Part shown: positions 1 through 7,067 of the stretch, in pieces
Layout of the letters: the number at the start of each line of letters is the position of its first letter
Numbering within the stretch: the first letter of the stretch is position 1
Origin: JBBIRT01 sp037441725
Lineage (GTDB): Bacteria > Desulfobacterota > BSN033 > UBA1163
NCBI GenBank assembly: GCA_037441725.1
Contig: JBBIRT010000053.1
Location: forward strand, 1 to 20,748
Direction: 5' to 3'
Length of the DNA stretch: 20,748 bases
Notes under the pieces: model-generated
Databases searched by the model: none
Told to the model about the DNA's origin: nothing
The model's input: the letters and a program-made list of their open reading frames with translations, nothing else
Translations under genes and position numbers: made by a program

Positions 1-421
1 CATATCTTTCTTTCGATTGGAAATAATTTGTCCAATCACTCATTTCTTCAAAATGTCCCCAAGGATCATCGATCAATTTGTCATTGATATAGATTTTATT
101 TCGAATGATTTCTACCTTTTCCCCCTCTGTCCCGATTACCCTTTTTATAAAATCTTTAGATCTGTCTTTGGGATAGATGAATACAACCACATCGCCTCGT
201 TTCGGTTTCTTAAATTCAAACAATTTTAAATTCGTAAATGGAATCTTTATCCCATATATAAATTTACTGACAAGAATATAGTCTCCTACCTGTAAGGTAG
301 GTTCCATCGAGCTCGATGGGATCTTGAAGGCCTGAACGATGAAAGTTCGAATAAGAAGGGCTATAAGGATTGCAATAACAATTGGTTCAACATATTCTTT
401 TAAAAAACTTTTCTTTCCCAT
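1..421 (-). CDS. lepB: Signal peptidase I, 5' part (runs off left edge)
   Basis: Type I leader peptidase that removes signal peptides from exported preproteins at the outer face of the inner membrane. The first 140 residues are visible; the 3' end lies outside the window. A short cytoplasmic N-terminus is followed by one hydrophobic helix (about residues 12-31). Next comes the family signature PSSSMEPTL, with the catalytic Ser38 just before Met39. The second catalytic block, FIKRVIG, supplies the general-base Lys93. The ATG at 421 is chosen because an in-frame stop lies eleven codons upstream, no other start intervenes, and a GAAAGGAAAA Shine-Dalgarno-like stretch precedes it. It lies 75 bp downstream of the amidohydrolase on the same strand and is probably cotranscribed with it. 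Both catalytic residues are seen directly, so the assignment is firm; the C-terminal boxes cannot be checked here. Confidence 0.95.
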   Translation of the reverse strand, partial: MGKKSFLKEYVEPIVIAILIALLIRTFIVQAFKIPSSSMEPTLQVGDYILVSKFIYGIKIPFTNLKLFEFKKPKRGDVVVFIYPKDRSKDFIKRVIGTEGEKVEIIRNKIYINDKLIDDPWGHFEEMSDWTNYFQSKERY

Positions 422-496
422 TGGAACTTTTTCCTTTCGAAATGAGCTTATTCACCTCGTAGAGAGGCTTCTTAACAAGGTAAAAGGAATGAGGGT

Positions 497-1363
497 TTAC
501 CTTTCATGGCCAAAGGAGGTTGTCAATATTTGATCCATCGTTTGTTCAATACTCCCAGTAATCTCATAATAGACCTCCGGTCTTCGATCCCTCATAAAAG
601 GCCACTCCTTTCTCACCTTATCCACTCTTTTCAGATCGATCTCAATGACTGAAACGCTATCCTTTAAACCGGTTGGCTCATCCAACAACTCTCCTTCAGG
701 TGAGACACAAAAAGATTGCCCGTAAAAATCCTGTTTCTCTTCACTCCCTACCCGATTGACCCTAAATATATAGACTCCATTAGCAATTGCATTACTCATC
801 ATCATGACCTGCCATCTTTTTTGGGAAGCAAAGGCTGCAGCCGTAGGCGAGAAAATAATTTTAGCCCCTTTTAAAGCCAATATTCTTGACCCCTCGGGGA
901 AAAAGTTATCCCAGCAGATCTGGATGCCAATAGGGGCAAATTTCGTATTAAAGATTGGAAACCCATGGTCTCCTGGTGAAAAATAATATTTTTCTTCCCA
1001 AAGGGGAATTTGGGGAACATGAATCTTTCGATAGCTTCCCAGGATCTCTCCACCTGCATCGACAACAATAGCTGAATTATAATAGGTGTTCCTCTCTATT
1101 TCAAAAATAGGGCAGATCAATACCACCCCAAATTCTTCAGCTAACCTCTGCATCTTTTTAATAGTTGAACCATTCATCTCTTCGGCAAGGGAAAAATATT
1201 TTTTATCCATCTCTTTTGGAAACCAATGGGTGGTAAATAATTCCTGAAAACAGATAAAATTGGCACCTTTTTCTATTGCAATGTGAGCAAATCTTATAGC
1301 CTTTTCAATATTCCTTTCCTTTTCTTCACTACATGATATCTGAATACCTGCCAACTTAATCAT
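497..1363 (-). CDS. Nitrilase-superfamily carbon-nitrogen hydrolase (N-carbamoylputrescine amidase-like)
   Basis: Cytoplasmic amidohydrolase of the nitrilase fold, 288 residues. The Glu-Lys-Cys triad is visible: Glu41 in CFQELF, Lys113 in YRKIHVP and Cys150 in IGIQICWDNFFPE. The segment from YRKIHVP through YYFSPGD to the Cys block most resembles the N-carbamoylputrescine amidase/beta-ureidopropionase branch, which hydrolyses N-carbamoyl amines to amine, CO2 and ammonia. No polyamine or pyrimidine-degradation gene is nearby, so the substrate is not established. An upstream in-frame GTG at 1372 is rejected because AGGA sits one base from it. The ATG at 1363 has AGGAAG at a normal distance of 8 bases. 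The gene has its own promoter at 1448-1476 and probably continues into lepB. Confident on family, unsure on substrate. Confidence 0.88.
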   Translation of the reverse strand: MIKLAGIQISCSEEKERNIEKAIRFAHIAIEKGANFICFQELFTTHWFPKEMDKKYFSLAEEMNGSTIKKMQRLAEEFGVVLICPIFEIERNTYYNSAIVVDAGGEILGSYRKIHVPQIPLWEEKYYFSPGDHGFPIFNTKFAPIGIQICWDNFFPEGSRILALKGAKIIFSPTAAAFASQKRWQVMMMSNAIANGVYIFRVNRVGSEEKQDFYGQSFCVSPEGELLDEPTGLKDSVSVIEIDLKRVDKVRKEWPFMRDRRPEVYYEITGSIEQTMDQILTTSFGHER

Positions 1364-1381
1364 TAGATCCACTTCCTATTA

Positions 1382-1395
1382 TCTGCCGATGCAGA
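1382..1395 (-). repeat. Small hairpin in the amidohydrolase leader
   Basis: Perfect inverted repeat TCTGC-4 nt-GCAGA between the predicted transcription start (near 1441) and the AGGAAG ribosome site of the amidohydrolase. It could form a 5-bp leader hairpin. It is short, and any function is speculative. Confidence 0.25.
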
Positions 1396-1447
1396 AAACC
1401 CCAAACTTGTCCTGAGAAGCTCCATAGGGTAAAAGAAACTCCGAAAA

Positions 1448-1476
1448 ATGCTAACAGAGTTAGGATTCAGAGTCAA
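1448..1476 (-). promoter_or_regulatory. Sigma-70 type promoter for the amidohydrolase/lepB unit
   Basis: On the minus strand, TTGACT (1476-1471, five of six matches to the -35 consensus) is followed after exactly 17 bp by TAGCAT (1453-1448, four of six matches to the -10). The predicted start is near 1441, giving a leader of about 78 nt before the ATG at 1363. The match is seen by eye and has not been tested. Confidence 0.6.
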
Positions 1477-1506
1477 GATTTCATTGTTTTTAGTCGTAAT
1501 TTTTTT

Positions 1507-1528
1507 CTATTGATTTTTTAACCAATAG
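1507..1528. repeat. Inverted repeat overlapping the response-regulator promoter (candidate operator)
   Basis: CTATTG (1507-1512) and CAATAG (1523-1528) form a perfect 6-bp inverted repeat with a 10-nt centre. It covers the -35 element (1510-1515) and half of the spacer of the promoter at 1510-1537. Placement over a promoter is what a repressor or autoregulator site would show. OmpR-family proteins more often bind direct repeats, so the binding protein is unknown. Confidence 0.3.
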
Positions 1529-1537
1529 AATTATAAT
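1510..1537 (+). promoter_or_regulatory. Sigma-70 type promoter for the two-component system
   Basis: TTGATT (1510-1515) and a perfect TATAAT (1532-1537) are separated by 16 bp. The predicted start is near 1544, giving a leader of about 67 nt to the ATG at 1611. The surroundings are very AT-rich, which raises the chance of spurious matches, but both boxes and spacing are good. Confidence 0.55.
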
Positions 1538-1564
1538 GTTTTTAAAATGTCTAACCCCCAAACA

Positions 1565-1582
1565 ATTCAAATGCTTTTGAAT
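1565..1582 (+). repeat. 7-bp hairpin in the response-regulator leader
   Basis: ATTCAAA-TGCT-TTTGAAT is a perfect 7-bp stem with a 4-nt loop. It lies after the predicted transcription start and ends 14 bp before the AGGAG ribosome site. It could be an RNA hairpin or a DNA operator. It is AT-rich and weak as RNA. Confidence 0.3.
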
Positions 1583-1610
1583 GATCGGGATTAGACAGGA
1601 GTTTAGATGG

Positions 1611-2294
1611 ATGAGAATTTTAGTCATCGAAGATGAAAAAAAAGTCGCAAGCTTTATTAAAAGAGGTTTGGAAGAAGAACATTATGCAGTGGATCTGGCT
1701 TATGATGGAGAAACAGGTCTCTATATGTCTGAAGTCAATGATTACGATCTTATTGTCCTTGATCTGATGCTTCCTAAGATTGATGGATTGGAAGTTTTGA
1801 AAAGAATTCGAGGAAATCGAAACAATGTTCCAATATTGGTTTTGACAGCCAAAGATACAGTGGAGGATATCGTAAGGGGCTTAGATACAGGTGGTGATGA
1901 TTACTTAACAAAACCATTTGAATTTTTAGAATTTTTAGCTCGGATCCGTGCACTTTTACGCCGTGAGAAGGTAGATAAAGAGCCTGTCTTAAAAGTTGCA
2001 GATCTTACCCTTTCCTTGGTGACCCATAAAGTGACCCGAAGGGGAAAAGAGATCGAACTCACTAGCAAAGAATATGCCCTTTTAGAATATTTTATGAGAA
2101 ATCCGGATAAAATTCTTACTCGAACCATGATTTCTGAGCATGTGTGGGATTATCACTTTGATTCGATGACCAATGTCATCGATGTCTATGTTAACTACCT
2201 CAGAAGAAAGATAGACAAGGAATTTGATCCCAAATTGATTCATACGATTCGAGGAGTGGGATATATGCTATCTGCCTCAAAACCACAGGCCTAA
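1611..2294 (+). CDS. OmpR/PhoB-family response regulator
   Basis: Transcription regulator of a two-component pair, 227 residues, the usual family length. The receiver domain (about 1-115) has the acidic IEDE pocket near residue 8, the phospho-acceptor Asp51 in VLDLMLP, Thr79 in VLTAKD and Lys101 in LTKPFE. The C-terminal winged helix (about 130-225) shows the ELTSKEYALLEYF and HTIRGVGYML signatures. An upstream in-frame ATG at 1581 would add ten residues. The ATG at 1611 is preferred because AGGAG lies 9 nt before it and the receiver domain starts at once (MRILVIEDE). The cognate kinase follows after 75 bp. The layout resembles CusR/ArlR-type pairs, but neither signal nor regulon is visible, so no symbol is given. 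Confidence 0.93.
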   Translation: MRILVIEDEKKVASFIKRGLEEEHYAVDLAYDGETGLYMSEVNDYDLIVLDLMLPKIDGLEVLKRIRGNRNNVPILVLTAKDTVEDIVRGLDTGGDDYLTKPFEFLEFLARIRALLRREKVDKEPVLKVADLTLSLVTHKVTRRGKEIELTSKEYALLEYFMRNPDKILTRTMISEHVWDYHFDSMTNVIDVYVNYLRRKIDKEFDPKLIHTIRGVGYMLSASKPQA

Positions 2295-2369
2295 TAATCA
2301 GGCATTCATTGGATTTGGGAAATAGGTTCAGCATTAAAAGAACTTATTGTTTCGATAGGATAAAGCCTT

Positions 2370-3833
2370 ATGCATTTTGGAAGTATCCGATTTAAATTAA
2401 CCCTTTGGTATGTTTTGATTTTAGCTGTTTTGCTTATAAGTTTCAGTAGTTTCTTATACTTTACCCTCTCCAAAAGCCTTCATCAAGATGTGGATAAAAA
2501 ACTGCGGTCTCTTGCTGAACTCATAGCCTCAGAATCCATGTCTCCCCTATCAAAATTTGGTTTTGGAACCATTGATCAAGCCCTCGAAGCCTCTATGAAT
2601 TTAAAGCCAATTGGTAAATTTATCCAGGTGCTTGATGGATCTGGGAACATTGGCCGTAAATCAGAAAATTTGAAAAATATTCAACTCCCCATCAGCCTCT
2701 ATGCTCTAAGAAACGCTACGAAGGGAATCATTACATATGAGACCAATCATGCCATTGGGAATACCCCTTTAAGGATCATCACTTTTCCCATCATAGAGAA
2801 TAATCATGTCACCAAAATTGTTCAAATCGCCTCTTCCTTAGAAGAGGTTGAAGAGGCCCTCAATACCCTTTTCATCATTTTGATCATCACCGTTCCTTTG
2901 GCTTTAATGGTTGCCAGCTTTGGAGGACAACTCCTTGCCCATAAGGCATTAAAACCAGTAGACCACATCACTCAAACAGCGAGGATGATCACTTCCAAAA
3001 ATTTAAATCAGAGGATTACCCCCCTTAAAGTAAAAGACGAAATATCCCGATTGATCGACACTTTTAATGAGATGATCTCCCGACTTGATCAATCCTTTCA
3101 ACAGATTAAACAATTTAGCTCGGATGCTTCACATGAATTAAAAACTCCTTTGACCATTCTTAAAGGAGAAGCCGAGGTGGCGTTAAGAAAAGAGAGGACC
3201 CCCTTAGAGTATCAACAGGTATTGAAGAGCAACTTAGAAGAAATCAATCGAATGTCTCAAATTATTGATGATCTGTTGCTTCTTTCAAAGGCAGATATGG
3301 GGGAGATAAGATTAAATAAAGAAGAAATAAATGTTACAGAGATTCTTAATGAAGTCGTCAACCAATTAAGTTGGCTGGCCAACTCAAAGGGGCTTCAACT
3401 GATCACATCAAACCATAAATCAAATATGAATATTTTTGGAGATGCCTTAAGAATCAGGGAGCTCTTCATCAATTTAATCGAAAATGGCATTAAATATACT
3501 GAAGAAGGAGGTTCCGTTCATGTTACCCTCTCAAAAGAATTGGAACCTCCACTAAAAAATCAAACCAACGAAGTAGAAGAGGAAAAATCAGGATATATAA
3601 AGATTACAGTTTCAGATACTGGAATTGGAATTGCACCAGAAGATCAAGAGAAGATATTCAATCGTTTTTATCGAGTAGACAAGGCGCGCTCCCGAGAGCA
3701 AGGAGGAAGTGGTCTCGGCCTAAGCATATGTAAATGGATTGTTGAAGCCCATCATGGTGAAATAAAGGTGGAAAGTCAGTTAGGAAAAGGGAGTTCATTC
3801 ATTGTAAAATTACCCATCCTGCCCCCCCAATGA
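2370..3833 (+). CDS. HAMP-domain sensor histidine kinase
   Basis: Inner-membrane sensor kinase of 487 residues, partner of the response regulator just upstream. Predicted order: helix TM1 (about 12-32), an extracytoplasmic sensor of roughly 135 residues, TM2 (about 166-190), HAMP linker (about 191-244), HisKA with the phospho-acceptor His255 in SHELKTP, and a HATPase domain. The ATPase shows the N box (NLIENGIKYT, Asn372), DTGIG at 416-420, the FNRFYR F box and GSGLGLS at 446-452. The N box has Gly where Ala is usual. AGGA lies about 10 nt before the ATG. The architecture is that of CusS/heavy-metal or cell-envelope stress kinases; the sensor region is not recognised, so the stimulus is unknown. 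A run of seven C at 3822-3828 falls in the last codons and could only change the extreme C-terminus. Confidence 0.92.
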   Translation: MHFGSIRFKLTLWYVLILAVLLISFSSFLYFTLSKSLHQDVDKKLRSLAELIASESMSPLSKFGFGTIDQALEASMNLKPIGKFIQVLDGSGNIGRKSENLKNIQLPISLYALRNATKGIITYETNHAIGNTPLRIITFPIIENNHVTKIVQIASSLEEVEEALNTLFIILIITVPLALMVASFGGQLLAHKALKPVDHITQTARMITSKNLNQRITPLKVKDEISRLIDTFNEMISRLDQSFQQIKQFSSDASHELKTPLTILKGEAEVALRKERTPLEYQQVLKSNLEEINRMSQIIDDLLLLSKADMGEIRLNKEEINVTEILNEVVNQLSWLANSKGLQLITSNHKSNMNIFGDALRIRELFINLIENGIKYTEEGGSVHVTLSKELEPPLKNQTNEVEEEKSGYIKITVSDTGIGIAPEDQEKIFNRFYRVDKARSREQGGSGLGLSICKWIVEAHHGEIKVESQLGKGSSFIVKLPILPPQ

Positions 3834-3863
3834 TTACTTAAAAAATATTATCTTTCATCAATC

Positions 3864-3895
3864 GGTAATTAATTTAAATTGGTTAATAATTATCC
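3864..3895. promoter_or_regulatory. AT-rich imperfect inverted repeat, possible upstream activator site
   Basis: GGTAATTA and TAATTATCC sit at the two ends of this stretch as an imperfect inverted repeat (one base offset). The perfect palindrome AATTTAAATT (3871-3880) lies between them. It is about 95-125 bp upstream of the sigma-54 element, the distance at which NtrC-family activators such as PilR usually bind. The sequence is nearly all A and T, so this may be chance. Apart from this and the promoter at 3988, nothing else stands out in the 3834-4081 gap. Confidence 0.2.
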
Positions 3896-3987
3896 AGGTG
3901 TACCATTTTTTTGCACTATTTTGTAAACCTATAGAGGATATCTTTAAAAAATTCATTTATTTTCAATAAGTTAATCTCTGTCAAAAA

Positions 3988-4004
3988 TTGGCACTAATTT
4001 TGCT
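3988..4004 (+). promoter_or_regulatory. Sigma-54 (RpoN) promoter of the pil operon
   Basis: TTGGCACTAATTTTGCT matches the -24/-12 consensus TGGCAC-N5-TTGCW. The invariant GG (3990-3991) and GC (4002-4003) have the required 12-bp register. The predicted start is near 4015, about 67 nt ahead of pilB. Sigma-54 promoters need an NtrC-type activator, and the last gene of this same operon, pilR, encodes one. Other TGGCAC strings in the window lack the -12 half. Confidence 0.82.
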
Positions 4005-4081
4005 CCCAATCCAGTTAATCATGACAATTTTTTTATTATTGAATATCCCAAATAATTTCATAATGTTAATGGAGAAATAAA

Positions 4082-5875
4082 TTGACAGAGCGCTTAGGTG
4101 AACTCCTTCTTAAAAGGAACTATATTACTTCAGACCAATTAAAAAGAGCCATTGAGGAACAGAGACTAAAGGGTGGACGTTTAGAATCAAACCTGGTCAA
4201 ATTAGGTTACATAAAAGAAGATGAACTGCTCTCCTTTCTCAGCGCACAATATCGAGTCCCCTCTGTCAAGATTTCAAGGATGGAAATCAATCCAAATGTA
4301 ATCAAACTGATTCCTTCCAGTATCGCTAAGAAATATTTCATCATTCCAATCAATCGAGTGGGTCCTAAATTGACCCTGGCTATGGCTGATCCCAGTAATA
4401 TCGTGGTCATTGACGAAATAAAATTTATGACAGGTTTTAATGTTGAACCTGTGGTCGCTTCAGAGACAGAGATTATCGATGCAATTAAGAAATACTATGG
4501 TGGAGGGGGAAATGTCGCCGGATTGGGAACAATATCGTTCCAGGCCGGTGATTTTGAATTGGAGGATGATCATTCCTCCAATGATGGCATGGTGTTAAGT
4601 GAAGATATTGTTGATATTGACGACTTTGACAAGCTGGTTCACGGAGCAGTGGATAATGTCGAAGTCGTTGAAAGCCAGCAAACAGCAGAAGAGGTCTTCG
4701 AAATGGAAGGCCCGATCATCAAGATCGTGAATGGCATCCTGATCAAGGCCATAAAGTTGGGAGCCAGTGACATCCATTTTGAACCCTATGAAAAGACCTT
4801 TCGGGTGAGATATCGCATCGACGGGGTTTTAAGACGGGATATGTTACTCCCGATCCAGATTAAGAATGCCATGACATCGCGCCTAAAAATTATGGCCAAA
4901 TTGGATATTGCAGAGAAACGACTTCCTCAAGATGGAAGAATCAAATTACGTCTTGGAAAAGGAAGGGAGATGGATTTCCGAGTCTCCACGATCCCTACCC
5001 TTTTTGGTGAAAAGGTTGTATTGCGTCTTTTGGATAAATCAGCTTTACAACTGGACATGACCAAACTCGGTTTTGAAGAATCTTCTTTGGCTGACCTAAA
5101 GGCAGCCATTCATAAACCGGTTGGGATGATCCTGGTCACCGGTCCGACTGGAAGTGGAAAGACCACGACCCTCTATTCAGCCCTCTCCGAATTGAATAAG
5201 GAGACCGAAAATATCATCACCGCTGAAGATCCCATTGAATATAATTTCATGGGAATTAACCAGGTCCAGATGCATGAAGAGATAGGACTTACCTTTGCCT
5301 CAGCCCTACGCTCCTTTCTTCGACAAGACCCTGATATCATCATGGTTGGTGAGATTCGAGACTTTGAAACCGCTCAGATCGCGGTTCAGGCAGCCTTAAC
5401 CGGACACCTGGTTTTAAGCACGGTCCACACCAATGATGCCCCTGGAACGATTACCCGACTTATTGATATGGGAATTGAACCCTTTCTCATCTCCTCAGCA
5501 GTCATCTTAATCCTGGCCCAACGATTGGTCAGGAAGATCTGCATGGATTGCAGGGAACCGATTAAAGTCCATCCTCAGTTGCTTATCGATTTAGGAATCC
5601 CTCCAGATGAAGTCAAGTCTTTCCAGGTGTTTAAAGGAAGGGGTTGTGCCATTTGTAATGGGACAGGTTACAAAGGTCGAATCGGACTTTATGAAGTGAT
5701 GCCGATGAAAGAAGAGATCAAAGAGTTAGTATTGGCTCGAGCCTCCACTTCTGAAATCAAAAAGGAGGCCATCCGCTTGGGAATGAAAACCTTGAGGCAG
5801 AGTGGGATTTCAAAGATCAAAGAGGGAGTAACCACTATTGAGGAGGTCCTACGATCGACCATCGAGGATCGATAA
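4082..5875 (+). CDS. pilB: Type IV pilus extension ATPase PilB
   Basis: Cytoplasmic hexameric secretion ATPase that powers pilin assembly on the PilC platform; 597 residues. The N-terminal region carries two 24-residue MshEN-type motifs (4-27 and 33-56) joined by five residues, a c-di-GMP-binding layout in MshE/PilB proteins. An acidic linker (about 155-210) follows. The ATPase has ASDIHFEPYEK, Walker A GPTGSGKT (354-361), the Asp box around AEDPIEY, Walker B with GEIRD (Glu424), and the His box TGHLVLSTVHTND. The four-Cys zinc site is Cys487, Cys490, Cys522 and Cys525; this site is typical of extension ATPases and is absent from the PilT here. The start is TTG at 4082 with GGAG 7 nt before it; nearby ATGs at 4063 and 4069 are out of frame. 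It is the first gene behind the sigma-54 promoter. Confidence 0.96.
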   Translation: MTERLGELLLKRNYITSDQLKRAIEEQRLKGGRLESNLVKLGYIKEDELLSFLSAQYRVPSVKISRMEINPNVIKLIPSSIAKKYFIIPINRVGPKLTLAMADPSNIVVIDEIKFMTGFNVEPVVASETEIIDAIKKYYGGGGNVAGLGTISFQAGDFELEDDHSSNDGMVLSEDIVDIDDFDKLVHGAVDNVEVVESQQTAEEVFEMEGPIIKIVNGILIKAIKLGASDIHFEPYEKTFRVRYRIDGVLRRDMLLPIQIKNAMTSRLKIMAKLDIAEKRLPQDGRIKLRLGKGREMDFRVSTIPTLFGEKVVLRLLDKSALQLDMTKLGFEESSLADLKAAIHKPVGMILVTGPTGSGKTTTLYSALSELNKETENIITAEDPIEYNFMGINQVQMHEEIGLTFASALRSFLRQDPDIIMVGEIRDFETAQIAVQAALTGHLVLSTVHTNDAPGTITRLIDMGIEPFLISSAVILILAQRLVRKICMDCREPIKVHPQLLIDLGIPPDEVKSFQVFKGRGCAICNGTGYKGRIGLYEVMPMKEEIKELVLARASTSEIKKEAIRLGMKTLRQSGISKIKEGVTTIEEVLRSTIEDR

Positions 5876-5910
5876 CCTTCCTCTGTACTTAAGATTGGAG
5901 GGATGAAGGA

Positions 5911-7017
5911 ATGGTAGAATTACAGAAACTGCTTGAAATGGTCATTGAGAAGAAGGCATCTGATCTCCATATCACCACAGGCGCTCCCCCCCAATTTCGA
6001 ATCGATGGTAAATTGGTGAGCTTTGATAACACCATCCTCACTGCCCCTGATACCAAGAGACTCTGTTACAGCGTATTGACCGATGCTCAAAGACATAAAT
6101 TTGAAGAGGATTGGGAGCTTGATTTCTCATTTGGGATCAAAGGATTGAGTCGATTTCGTGGCAATATCTTTATGCAGCGTGGGGCAGTTGCAGGAGCCTT
6201 TCGGGCCCTCTCCTTTGACATTCTCAATTTTTCTGAACTGGGAATCCCCCCCGTTGTCAATGAACTGCTAAAAAAACCGAAGGGATTGGTTCTGGTGACC
6301 GGCCCTACAGGCACAGGAAAGTCAACCACCTTAGCCGCCATGATCGACAAGATCAACAATGAAAAGAATTGCCATATCGTCACCATTGAGGATCCCATCG
6401 AATATCTTCATCGCCATAAGATGTGTATTGTAAATCAGAGAGAGGTTAATTCAGATACCAAGAGTTTTGCTGCAGCACTCCGACACATCCTTCGACAAGA
6501 TCGAGATATTATTCTTATCGGTGAGATGAGGGACCTTGAAACGATCGAGGCTGCTCTAACCTGTGCGGAAACAGGGCACCTAACCTTTGCAACCTTGCAT
6601 ACCAACTCTTGTGTTGAAACCATCAACCGTATCATTGATGTCTTTCCTCCCCATCAACAGACTCAAATCCGAACACAGCTTTCCTTTGTCTTAGAAGGTG
6701 TTTTAGCCCAGCAACTCATTCCAAAGGTAGGGGGGAAAGGCCGTGTCTTAGCCATGGAGATCATGATCCCAAACCCAGCCATCCGAAATCTGATCCGAGA
6801 GGACAAGATTCAGCAAATCTATTCCCTCATGCAGGTGGGACAGACAAAATTTGGGATGCAGACCATGAACCAGGCCCTCCTCTCACTTGTAGAACGACAC
6901 CTCATCTCCCTCGAAGACGCAATGGAGAGAAGCCATAATCTCGACGAATTTCGTCAAATGCTCTCAACCTCTAACGCTGCTGTGGGAAGGAAGGAGAGAC
7001 AGGTAAGAACAGCTTAA
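5911..7017 (+). CDS. pilT: Type IV pilus retraction ATPase PilT
   Basis: Hexameric motor that disassembles the pilus and drives retraction and twitching; 368 residues, the usual size. It has the PAS-like N-domain with ASDLHITTG, Walker A GPTGTGKS (131-138), the TIEDPIEY Asp box, Walker B with GEMRD (Glu205) and the His box ETGHLTFATLHTNS. The diagnostic AIRNLIRE motif (290-297), required for PilT function, is present and separates it from PilB and PilU relatives. It lacks the zinc Cys pairs of PilB. GGAGGG lies 8 nt before the ATG. It is 35 bp after pilB, clearly one operon. Two runs of seven C (5986-5992 and 6246-6252) lie in the N-terminal third; slippage at either would truncate the protein. 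Confidence 0.97.
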   Translation: MVELQKLLEMVIEKKASDLHITTGAPPQFRIDGKLVSFDNTILTAPDTKRLCYSVLTDAQRHKFEEDWELDFSFGIKGLSRFRGNIFMQRGAVAGAFRALSFDILNFSELGIPPVVNELLKKPKGLVLVTGPTGTGKSTTLAAMIDKINNEKNCHIVTIEDPIEYLHRHKMCIVNQREVNSDTKSFAAALRHILRQDRDIILIGEMRDLETIEAALTCAETGHLTFATLHTNSCVETINRIIDVFPPHQQTQIRTQLSFVLEGVLAQQLIPKVGGKGRVLAMEIMIPNPAIRNLIREDKIQQIYSLMQVGQTKFGMQTMNQALLSLVERHLISLEDAMERSHNLDEFRQMLSTSNAAVGRKERQVRTA

Positions 7018-7067
7018 TCCTTAACAAAAAACATTCATTGTGATTTTTAATTTAAGGGGAAAGAATT

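Noticed and set aside
17..229. Plus-strand 70-codon frame at the left edge
   Set aside because: Antisense to lepB, whose minus-strand frame has both catalytic motifs.
1260..1280. TTGGCACC followed later by TTGC inside the amidohydrolase gene
   Set aside because: The GG to GC distance is 16 bp instead of 12, and it lies inside a gene on the opposite strand.
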